This document shows, one piece after another, positions 13,888 to 23,895 of a stretch of 64,000 nt of DNA (position 1 is the first letter of the stretch; each line of letters starts with the position of its first letter). This DNA comes from Sphagnum compactum (Eukaryota; Bryophyta; Sphagnopsida; Sphagnales). Where the stretch lies: assembly GCA_965153455.1 (NCBI GenBank), contig OZ234499.1:16612271-16676270 (forward strand), read 5' to 3'. A program made the position numbers and the translations under genes. The notes beneath the pieces were generated by a model. That model was not told where the DNA came from and made no database searches. It saw only the letters and a list, made by a program, of their open reading frames with translations.

Positions 13888-14302
13888 TTGCAATGCAAAA
13901 ATATAGTAACAAATAAACAACAGGGTTTAGGGTTGCCCGTGCAAGGCTTCTCTTACAAGTTTCTTCAAAATTTCAAAATTTTTGTCACTTGTTTTCGTTA
14001 GTTCCAAAGTGCATTTATCACCATTTTTGGCATTTCAACGTGTATTTTTCTAAAAACTTCTAAGGTTTTTATAATTATTTAATGTCGAACCTAACCCAAG
14101 GCTACAATATGTTGATGGCGTAGTTCACTCAACTAACCTAGGCCACTTAATTAGCCATTATTAACATCAATGTTTCACAATATGTCATTTTACACTAATT
14201 TAGGTGTATCACAAATTTTGAAAATGTTGCTTTTAAATAATTAATGATTCTATGATCAAAATCTACAAACTTTCCTTTCCATTTTAACAATATGTTGAAC
14301 AC

Positions 14303-14420
14303 ATTTACACATTGAAAAGGAACATGTGTAAATGTGTAAACTTTGAAACAATTTACACATTGTGAATTTTACATTTACACTTTGAAAATGAACATGTGTA
14401 AGTGTGTAAACTGTGAATTT
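14303..14420. repeat. Short palindromic tandem repeat
   Basis: Two ~45-bp units contain ttacacattgaaaa / ttacactttgaaaa followed by aacatgtgtaa and gtgtaaact. The arms tttacacat and atgtgtaaa are mutually inverted, so each unit can fold back. Confidence 0.7.
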
Positions 14421-14559
14421 TGTTTTTCTAAAACAAACTTCACACCCACATTTGCAGAGAAATCAAAGCCTATCAAACTTGACCTAAGATGTAGGGTTAT
14501 GCATGAAATAAGTGGGACATAGTGTGGATTCGTTTTATGGCAATGTGTGAAGGACTGTT

Positions 14560-14930
14560 GCATCGCTTTGAAAGTACTCAAGATGACTTTCTGACTTTTG
14601 GTATGTGGCTGAAGAATGTGATGCTACCAAAATTTTGACATGTTCACCCTTCTTGATTTTGACATTGTTCAACTGCAAGACCCAAGCAAAAACAGCAGCT
14701 GCACTCTAAGTGCATGATGCATCGACAAAACAATGTGGAGTAAAAATTCGTTCTTCCTTGTGTAGAGAATTCTTAAATCCGAAACCAGCAAAAAGTTGTC
14801 CTTGTGCATGGAGCTCTTGAATCCAAGTTGGTTCAGCGAAATTATACATGAAGTCTTGAATTCTTAGGCGACATTTAGCTGTTTCTTTTAACTTTTCGAA
14901 TGTTCTGGGAACCCTTCTTATAAGCAGAGA
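14560..14930 (-). pseudogene. Possible retroelement RNase H-like scrap
   Basis: The reverse strand encodes RRVPRTFEKLKETAKCRLRI, then LHAQGQLFAGFGFK and FTPHCFVDASCT, a stop, SAAAVFAWVLQ and KKGEHVKILVASHSSATYQK. The order FVDAS, then AAAV, then VKILVAS resembles the DAS region of retroelement RNase H domains, most like the arrangement in BEL/Pao-type polyproteins. An in-frame stop and the absence of the following RLEL motif show decay. The assignment is tentative. Confidence 0.3.
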
Positions 14931-16020
14931 TAGATAAACAGGGGCGTTTCACCAGCTTCATATACACGTGAGGTACATATCATGATGATCTGTTGATCCC
15001 AGCTTCGACTAGAGCAAGTGCTGTGGTGCGGTCCTTGGACGATATCACTGATTGATATGTCGCAGAGACGCAGGGCTTGCACTGCGCAAACTATTAACAC
15101 TAGTAAATTTCATGCGTGCTGGTCCCAGCTAATCTGACCATCTCCTGCAACGAACAACCGGCCTAAACCTTAAGGCACAACCTAAGTCGAGAATTTCAAT
15201 GCGATGCACAACGACATTTCAAATCTCAAACAATCATCATTTCCTGCAACGAACAACCGGTCCCAATCTGAAGCATGAACTTTAAAGTCGAAAGTTTCAA
15301 TGCTATGCACAACCTTCCAAGTCTCATACATACTTGCACTTAAGGGAACATGTCCCTTGGCACATTTCATCATTAAATGTTCAATGTCGAGAGATCCTGT
15401 AAGCACTGCAGAGCTGCTAGCTCTAGCTCTCGGGAGTCTCCTGCAAGAGCGTGTTGCTGGAGGACGGTGTTTGGTGATCGACCTCTGAAAGATGTGAACA
15501 TGTTTGCATGGTCGCTGTTCACTAGGTTGATCTAACACTGTCCATCTCCTACTGATTACTGTGTAGCATAGCTCGACCAAGTTTGTTGAACAATTAGGAG
15601 AAAAGACTTGATTTCTTGGTGGTGGTGGTGGTTTTTTTTCCTTTTTTTTTGGCAAAAGTTTTTCCCCAGTTGGCAAATTTGTTTTGAAACTGGCTAAAAA
15701 TGAGTTTTTTGAGTTTTATAGGTTTTGAAAAAAATTAAAAAGATTTAAAAAATTGCAAGGTTCTAGATGAAGGTTCCAGTAGGGTAGCCAAAAAACATAA
15801 AAGGATGCTTACAGCTTTTTACTTTCATATTTTGTTTGTATCCAGATTTGGCTAAATCCTCTCTAGGATGGTCGCCACTTCAGCTGTGTCACAAAATTGG
15901 GGGAGGGGGTTGGACTGTTCCTTGCTGGCTAGAGAAGTGTTACATGGTGCTAGACCGTGCTTACATCATCTTGGAATTTACTTGCACAATTTCATTGAGC
16001 TGAGAGTTGATCTGATCTGT
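14931..16020. other. No gene seen; short local direct repeats
   Basis: A 19-bp phrase, tcctgcaacgaacaaccgg, occurs at about 15143 and 15243. A run of gtggtggtggtgg and T-rich tracts lies at 15615-15650. An open reverse-strand stretch of ~160 codons spans 15182-15676, but it begins without ATG and its first third is low-complexity Lys/Pro. Confidence 0.5.
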
Positions 16021-16022
16021 GG

Positions 16023-16833
16023 GGTTCGCACCAGTTTTGGGCGGTTCTCACTAGACGGCTGAAAACCGGCACCGATTTTCAGTCCAGTTCTCAGAGAGAA
16101 CCGCCCAAAACTGTCATGAGAAACAGATTGAAGGTTCTCACTTGGCATCCAATGTGAAAACTGGATCGGTTCTCACATTTTGAGAAGGGGTGCGGTTCTC
16201 ATGGTAAAAAATAAAAAGGAAATATTAGAGTTATCCGGAAAGTCATTCCCTGTGGAGCCTGAGTTGCAGCCCCCATTTGATGCTTCATCCCCTCTCGGCT
16301 GTTGTCCGCATTATCATGAAATTTTATTAAATAAGAGTATGAAAGACTGAGATTGCATTAAATGCACCAGGCTTGAGGACATTTATAGCTACAGTACACA
16401 TAGCAGCAGTGATTGGTTGAAAGCGTTCAGGAAAAGAAAGGACAGGGCCAACTCAGTTTAGCACCAAATTTGTCACTAAACTGAATTTCATGTCACAAAA
16501 TAAACGTTGATTGTAAGAAAAGAAACACAAAATTTAACAAAAAAGTTTTTTTAAAAAAAATTTAAAGAAAAGTACATATATATATGTAAACCATGATTTG
16601 TGAGAACCGACTTGTGATAACCGCCCATCAAAACTGATGATTCAAAATTTTGTGAGAACTGCTAACTCTGAAAACCACCGAACCAAATTTTAAAAAAATT
16701 CTGATAATCGAGGCAATTCTCAAAATGGGAAATTTTTTAATACAGAACCGGGGCGATTCTTAGAACCTGCACCAAAAATTGGAACGGAGGGTTCTCACAC
16801 AAAAGTGAGAACTGCCCAACACTGGTTCGCACT
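16023..16833. mobile_element. ~800-bp inverted-repeat DNA element, non-autonomous
   Basis: The left end carries ccagttttgggcggttctca and the right end its near-exact inverse (agtgagaactgcccaacact followed by gg). Further inverted copies of ggttctcac lie inside, so the whole element can fold. No transposase is present. The flanking ttcgca on both sides looks like a target duplication, but relatives near 17925-18285 also carry it, so it is more likely part of the element ends. Confidence 0.7.
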
Positions 16834-17924
16834 CTTTGGACTTGTAGGGAGCTTGAAAGCAAAACCTTATGGCAGACAGATCACCAACAGGAAATCCGAC
16901 CAGAGTGAACAAGCACACCAGCACATCATCCACTGGGATGTCTGGTATGACTGAGTTGTGGATGAATCTCAACTGAGTTACTATTTGGTTTCACCTGGTA
17001 ACCCATTGTGTAAGAAGTAGGTCATATGTATAAGTAGATAGGTAAGAAAATAGATTTCATAGGTAAGTAAATGGTTTGTACATAGGTAAGGACTGCTTTT
17101 ATTAGCTATCTATTAATTCAAACCTGCATATGTGGGGAAAGTTATGGATGAAATTACATGAATGAAAGATGTGAATATAGTATTGACTTGGCATTCAGAC
17201 TTAGCCTGATTCAAATCATCATCTACATTTTGATGAAGATTCGATATCTGGACCAAGATGATTGGGATGGACATTTAGGTTGAATGTGACTTAGAAATAT
17301 GACATATATGACAGAAAACTTTCAATCAAATGTAAATGAGATGAAATTAAAATTATTTTCAGATTAAACCCAAATCAATTAAATATCATACCGATTATAT
17401 CATAATAAAAAAATAATTTACAGATAATATTATTAAAAATCTAAATCAAGATCACACCAAGATAATCACAACTTAGACAAATTGAATAGATGACTTGAAA
17501 AGTTCAATCCTCTATTTAGTGGCACCCCTTTAAAGCTCCTTTTGATTGCACCCCTTTCGTCCTCTCCCCTTAAAAGTGTTGACTCCCATATCTTGCTAAA
17601 ACTATGTATTTCATCCATAGAGCAACTTACTTGTGGATTATTAATAGGAAGATAAAAAAAATAAGGAACTGAGCTAACCTCCATGGCTAACCGTGGTTAA
17701 CAAGTAAGGAACGAAAACTCAATAAAAATTTATTTTCTGATCACTTATCATCCATCCTTCATGGGGTGGTAGTGGGTGCTGATTCACTCTAGCCCAAGGA
17801 TCTTTTCCCCTCCCCTCCCACTCAAAATGTTGTGGATGATTGTTCAACATATTTAAAGTCATTTGGATCAACTGGCTATGAGTAGATGAATATTGATCTA
17901 GGTTGCAAAATTTATGATTAGTGC
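16834..17924. other. Intergenic, low-complexity patch, no gene seen
   Basis: Around 17015-17110 variants of ataggtaagtag repeat. The rest shows only short unsupported frames. Confidence 0.5.
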
Positions 17925-18285
17925 GAACCACTGTTGTGCTGTTATTTCAATTTGTAAAGAATATCTGATTTTGGTTTTTTAATCATTTGAGAATTAGAGA
18001 ACCACAGGTTTTGATTCTGTGAAAAATTCAGAATCAAAGAACATCTGGTCCTAGTTATTTCAAAAGCCTTAAAGAATTGACTGTTTTCATGCAAGAACTG
18101 CCAATGAAATTGGCAGTTTTATGGTGGGTTATTTGAATTTTTCAAGCTTTTTGAGATTTATGATTATATACCAGAACCGGTCTTTGATTTTTTGAAAATC
18201 ATGGTTATGAATCTTAACAACTATAATCATAGTTGTTAGGGGTTTGTTCTTGATTTTAATAACCATCCAACACTGATGTGAACCT
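17925..18285. mobile_element. Degenerate relative of the 16.0-kb inverted-repeat element
   Basis: The left end gtgcgaaccactgttgtgct and the inverse of the right end (ccatccaacactgatgtgaa) match the termini of 16023-16833 in the opposite orientation, with several mismatches. The interior contains repeated gaatcaaagaac / gaattagagaacc phrases. Confidence 0.45.
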
Positions 18286-20989
18286 TAGAACCTGGGATTC
18301 CAAGAGACATCCAATAGACTCAATATAAATAGACCGCTAATAGGCTAGTGGCCAATTATCAATACCACATACTCAAGTATGCACAAAAAGTGACCTCTAT
18401 ACATGTTTTGTGTTAGTACATTTCAGCATCATGTAATGAAATGTTTGTCCCTGGCTTCCATTCTAGCTCACGGAAAGACCAATTGATGATTTTTCTCATT
18501 AAAAAACAATTGAAACCTCAACAGCCACAAAATGCCTAATGCACCAATATGTTTTTATAAAAAACTTGGAAGTGGACTGGGGATCCGATTGGATTCCCTC
18601 CCAAAATGTCTACCAATTGCCAAATAGTGATAAAGAAGTTGATCTATGGCCTATGTACAATAACAAAATATGTGATGAATTAAATTTTTGGATTGAAGGG
18701 CATGCAAGAGAGTCTGAGCATTCAGTTCTCAAAAGGTGTACCACCTGGTGACCTGGGCATATGTCTAGATTCTGGTAGTAGTTTACTTAATATTATCATA
18801 TTGTGTAGCTTATAATATGTGCCGAGTTTGAACCCGAGACAATCAACTCTGAGGAGTTGTGTGATTAGCAGTTTTTTTCTTGGTGAATTTGCACACTGAG
18901 GTGACAAAAGTTTTTTGAAATTATTTTCAGTTTAAATTCCAAAAAACACTAAAAGTTTGGAGAAAATTTCCAAACTTTTGAAGTCACAAAATTGAATATA
19001 TTTTTTTAGTGTGTAATGCTTCATCTGAACCTTTATATTACTAATTACGATATATTAGTTTTTCCTTAACTGATGTGAATGAATATCCATTCCATATGTT
19101 CCCACTCACTGTAGCAGAGGCAAGTTGTGCTTGGTAATATCTAACCACATAAATCAGCTAGCCCACATGTAACATGGCTGGCCCCTTAAGTTTCCAATTA
19201 TTATTGATTGGTTCCTTATCTAGGTATAAATGTACTGATTGATCTTGGAAGGCATCTTTGGTTAGGTCCCTTTGTGCAATGTAGTGTCAACCAATGTCAT
19301 TTGATTTGTTTTGTACTTTTTTGGCATTCATCCTTGAGCCCAGCACAACTAACAATCACTTCCAAAGATTTTTTACTTTGGGTTGCATCTAACTTTATAA
19401 ACGACCTCTCATTACAGCCTTGTAAAGGAGATAGCTTGAAAACTATGAAAAGGTCACTTCATTTTGTAAATTCAATGCAAACTATGTTTATTTTTCATTT
19501 CTCCTCCAGTGAGAGCCATTCTTATCTCAAAATTTTGATAAAAAAATTGGCAAGTGTTTTTGAAAAAATAGCCAAATTAGACAAATTTATATAAAAAACC
19601 CAAAAATTGCTGGAATATTCCAATATTTTTGTCAACAAAATTTGTAGGAAAGAGTAATGATGATTACAACAATCTAAAAAGAAGTGAAGATAAGTGTAAG
19701 TTGGGCCAGTGAAGTGAGCCAAAGGAAAGACAACAATTACTGGAATTCCATACATGTAATGTAAGCATGGTGAGGTTTGTTAATTGTACATTCAAAAGAA
19801 ATAAAGAAAAAGGGGAAAAAAAGGAAAGAACAAACGAAGACATTCTCTGCTGCAAAGGTGGGACCCCTGAGTGAAGTTGGGCGAATAGTTTCCAAATGGA
19901 GTTTGTATTGAAACCCATAGTTCTATGATACATCAGTACGCTAGGGTTAAACAAAAGTAGATGTGAAGAAACTTAATACAGCTAAATTGGCCATGGCCCA
20001 TGATCACCCTATTGTACATGAGCCAACAACCCAAACTTTTCATTTTTAGGTTGAAAGAGGGAGTTATAAAGAGTTAAAGGATAAGTCCATGACACCCCTG
20101 GCACCATCACCACAGCCCCAAAACTAGTCTAAACACTAGTTGTATTGTCACAATCCAAAGAATAAATTGAAATTTACAAGTTCTATCTCTACAGTAGTTA
20201 ATTACATTTTTGATCAAAGTGTTTTTATGACTAGACCTGTATTGGATAAGCATCCACCATGATGCCATGGTAGTTATACTTGCAAGCTGGTAAACATCTG
20301 CCTGACCTAGACGTGTGAAGTGTTAGACATGTGATTGTGAAGTGTGAAGATAAAATGGAAGATTATAGTGAACAATTTTATAGCAATGGGAACAACAGCC
20401 TCTGGTTGAAATTGATAGGCCATGAGGAAAAATCAAAAGATGTGCATGATGACTGGATAGCTATCAGTTGACATAACAAGCCCATGAGCATTGAGGACCA
20501 GGGTTTTTTCTTCTATTTTGTGATGTAGCCAAATTGGCAAGTATAATACCTATGAAGATTTTAAGAATCCTTTAATATTTTGGCTAATTTTATAACCTGT
20601 TGTAAAAATATGGCTATTTTACATTATCATTTTTCAAAATATGGAGAATTAGGACCATATTTTTCAAAAAATCCTTAGTATGTGTCCAGGTAAAAAGTAG
20701 TGAAAACATTAGCAGCCCCAAAACAAATACTAATGAGGAGAAATCAAGAGACGTGCACAATGCCTGGATAGGCTCCAGCAGTGAAGACAATATGTAATTT
20801 TCTTCTTTGACCTCACAGTCCTTGTCTAATGAATTATTGTCTAAGTACGGGAACTTTCTATTTTGAATGGTCAGTAAACAATTGCAATGCAAAGAAGAGC
20901 TGCATTAATGACAATCAAATCTCAGTGGTTACCTGCTGTTTCTCTCCTTTAAACCACTGTAGGCAAGGGATTAAGTAATCCTCAAGGTT

Positions 20990-21200
20990 TTTTCTTTCAT
21001 TTTTGTGATGTAGCTGAACTGGCGATCATCCGTTATATAGTTTAGCCAAATTTGGATGTAGTCTAAAGATTTCTTCACATTTTTTTGCTACACACAAGAA
21101 CACAATAGAGAAATCTGGAGATTTATTTTTCTTGAAACTGTAAAAAAATTTGGCAGTTAGAAAACCAAAAATGCACAATTTTTTAGCCATTTTGAAAATA
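20990..21200 (+). repeat. Dispersed repeat family 2 member upstream of SPX gene A
   Basis: Contains ttttgtgatgtagctgaact, ggcgatcatcc and tttagccaaatttgg, and ends in gccattttgaaaataaattt. The counterpart upstream of SPX gene B is at 56105-56330. It lies 0.65 kb before the start codon and could lie within the promoter. Confidence 0.6.
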
Positions 21201-21854
21201 AATTTAGCCAAAAAAAAGAGGTTGAATTATTATTATCCTTGTTGTTAATTACTCTGGTTTAAAACCACTGTGGGCAAAGGATTAAGGAATCCTTGTCCTC
21301 GCTAGGAAGAAGAAGGCATCTGATTCCTTGCTGAGAGGTGGGAAGAGTGGTATCACTGACTGATCTTCCATACATTCTCTAACCGGGATCATCAATGAAC
21401 TTTTTCCCTCTCCTTCACTAGCGCTCTCTTTATGGGGGTGAACTCTAGAGTTTGGAGCTACTCTTCCGCGCGTGTGCGTCTGCGAGACTTGTGTAATCTC
21501 TACACAACGAAGAGCTCTCTCTCTACCTCTCAAGCTCTTAGACCTCTCCAGCCACAATATTTTCGTCTTCCGGGTTAGACGTATTTTTCTCTTGCCAAAT
21601 GATTACAAACACATGCATTTGCCATTTTTGCATTGGTCGTTTTTCAACAAAGACTTTGTAATTATATTGGTTTTGAAGAGTGTTGCCGAATTTGCAAAAA
21701 AAATGAGCGAACGAAAACTCCATTTTTTCTATTATGTGCAGTAGCAGCAGGAGGTACAAATGCCGCTGATAGTAATTCTCATATTTTGTTGTAACGTTGT
21801 TCGTGCTTTCTTGCAGGTTGCCGTGCGCGCGATATTTCGAGGCCGTCGTTAAAC

Positions 21855-23895
21855 ATGAAGTTTGGGAAGCGACTGTTGCGAATCGTCACGATCATGGCTA
21901 TGCAGTACAGAGAGAAACTGTTTCTCGACTATGATATGCTGAAGGGAAATATCAAGGATTTTGTGAATACGACCTTGGCCTTCCGTAACGACGAGCCAGC
22001 TACTGCAGTTGAAGAAGAAAATACCCAGGTGGGGCTCATGACAGGAGAAGAGGGTGTCCAGGAGGTTGAAGAAGAAAACTCCCAGGTGAGGCTCATCACA
22101 GGAGAAGAGGGTGTCCAGGAGCTTGAAGAAGAAAATACCCAGGTGGGGCTCATGACAGGAGAAGAGGATGTCCAAGAGGTTGAAGAAGAAGGAACCCAGG
22201 TGGGGCTCATGAGAGGAGAAGAGGATGTCCAAGAGGTTGAAGAAGAAGGAACCCAGGTGGGGCTCATGAGAGGAGAAGAGGGTGTCCAGGAGGATGCCGA
22301 ATTTAATCAGTTCATGGACTGGATCATTGAAGAAAATGCCCAGTCGCGGTTGACAGATCCAGAGGTTGAAGAAAATACCGAGGCGGAGCTGATAGAATCA
22401 GACGTGGGTGTCCAGGAGCTGGATGTCGAGCATATTGAACTCATGAACTGGGTCAGCATCGGGTTCCCTGGCATGGCTCCGGATGTCGAGCCTATTGAGC
22501 TTATAGACTGGGTCAGCACTGCGCATCCTGGTATGCCTCCGGCTTTGGGTCTTGATTATGGGATTTCTCCCCACCCCATATGGCAAAGCGTAGACAGTTG
22601 GGAACTGCGTAGTGGGTGGTGGCCTAGCTATGGTAATGAAAAACATTCTCAGCCCCTGGAGCTCATGTTAGGCGATGGTGTAGACGGCCGAGTAGAGAAG
22701 CAGGGTGGTGGTCCCGACGGAGACATTGTTGAGCCAAAGCAATGGCATTCCGGTATAGAGGGTGTGGACCCAGAAGTCGAAGCCTTCATCCATCAAGTCT
22801 TCCACTCAGAAGGAGACAATGCAGCCGATGATGCGCAAATTCTTTCCTACCAAGTCACAATATTCAAGCGCATGCTCGATGGAGAGTTCTTCCAGATAAA
22901 CAAGATTTTCGTGGAGAGCCACGAGCATAACGTTGCACTGATGGCTGTAAGCCATATGGGTCTCGACATCTTCATTTCCTCTCTGGATCAATATCTTTCA
23001 GCTCTGTGTTCGCTCACTTTCATTTCTGGAAACAGTTTGGATGTAGATATGTGAGCATGATAAGTCAGAGACCGATTTAATGCCACGACTTTTGTCTTGG
23101 TAGCATGTGTAGCTCCGTGTGGAGCTGTAGCGATATCATGTTGATCATTCTGGAATTAATGCTTGCGCAGAAACTGGAGCTGATGAAGGTAGAGGAGGAG
23201 GCTAGGCAAACCAGTCTTCATGGTTCAAGTTCAGTTTCTTCCTGGGACATGCGCAAGCTGCAAGCAATTCAGAGGCTCATCGCGCAGCTTTACGTAGATT
23301 TCACCATTCTGGATTATTGCAGCCGCGTCAACTATGAAGGTAGAAAGTGCTTAAATTGCAGCTGCAAGTGTCTGCAAGTGTTTGTAAGCTAATTAGGCAT
23401 CCCAAAATTTCCTGGTTGAACAACATTGTTCATGAGGCCTTAGACCTGTGGAGTCTAAGCTGCAGGGGAATAACTTGCAGTGGGCAAGGAATTGCTCTCG
23501 AAATTTGTAAAGCACAAAAAAGAACTAATTCATTCTTTCTCCTAAATTGTGCAGCTGCAGTTAAGATATTGAAAAAACATGACAAGTGCACTGGTTCAGA
23601 TCTCCGCTGGAACTATATCCATCATGTGGAGGCCCAGGACTTCTACGTTCTGCAGCCACAGTTCCAGGAGTACACCAAGCAATGTAAAAGACTCATGGGT
23701 GTTGGTGAGCTGGAACAGCCCTCTATGTCTGACGAAGAATTGGACCTGGAGCATGGTGATCTAACTCTGATCGCTAGGTTGTTGGAGGAGCTTTCAGTTA
23801 CAACAGAACATGCAAGTTCAACTCACAATGCCCAGTCTTTCCGCCCTCCTGCAAGTGCTCAATTGGTGTGCTTGCAAGCTGCTATTGTCAATTGA
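21855..23895 (+). CDS. SPX-domain protein, copy A, with a large acidic tandem-repeat insertion inside the domain
   Basis: Exons 21855-22946, 23171-23339 and 23555-23895 join in phase (phase 0, then phase 1) to 533 aa. Residues 1-37 (MKFGKRLLRIVTIM..., FLDYDMLKGNIKDF) match the first SPX helical hairpin. Residues ~335-364 (FKRMLDGEFFQINKIFVESHE) match the central helix. Exon 2 holds the next helix and the NY motif; exon 3 starts with the last core helix AAVKILKKHDKCTG followed by YIHHVEAQDF. The lysines of that helix, which contact inositol pyrophosphates in SPX domains, are present. Between hairpin and central helix lies an acidic insertion of ~280 residues containing five 19-residue repeats. 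There is no EXS, RING or MFS domain, so it is closest to stand-alone SPX proteins, which regulate PHR-type phosphate-starvation transcription factors; that role is inferred. A pyrimidine-rich acceptor ending at 21816, 38 bases before the ATG, suggests a 5' UTR intron. The start aligns with the canonical MKFGK. Confidence 0.9.
22011..22295 (+). repeat. 57-bp coding tandem repeat in SPX gene A (5 units)
   Basis: Five consecutive in-frame 57-bp units encode residues 53-147. The first reads EEENTQVGLMTGEEGVQEV. Later units change N to G, T to R, G to D and G to R at single positions, and the last ends in QED. The phase is preserved throughout. The units are acidic and probably unstructured. Gene B has three full units and one shortened unit at the equivalent place. 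Confidence 0.95.

Noticed and set aside
15182-15676. 164-codon reverse-strand open frame
   Set aside because: No ATG at its start; the N-terminal part is low-complexity Lys/Pro from a GGT/T-rich tract. Part of it looks superficially kelch-like (RLFVAGNDD), but no repeat pattern is sustained.
16025-16030. TTCGCA as a six-base target duplication of the inverted-repeat element
   Set aside because: A related element at 17925-18285 carries the same flank, so it is part of the element ends.
18827-18860. tRNA-like phrase gagtttgaacccgagac
   Set aside because: The T-loop-like motif has no complementary stem on either strand, and no acceptor or anticodon arm could be placed around it.
21472-21744. 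90-codon open frame upstream of SPX gene A, present in copy B as 83 codons
   Set aside because: It begins with GTG, not ATG, and overlaps the probable 5' UTR and a likely UTR intron. Conservation follows from the segmental duplication. Not a supported upstream ORF.
21849-22267. Reverse-strand frames of 112-127 codons across the SPX repeat
   Set aside because: Antisense shadows of the 57-bp coding repeat; the repetitive SSSTSWTP pattern is simply its complement.
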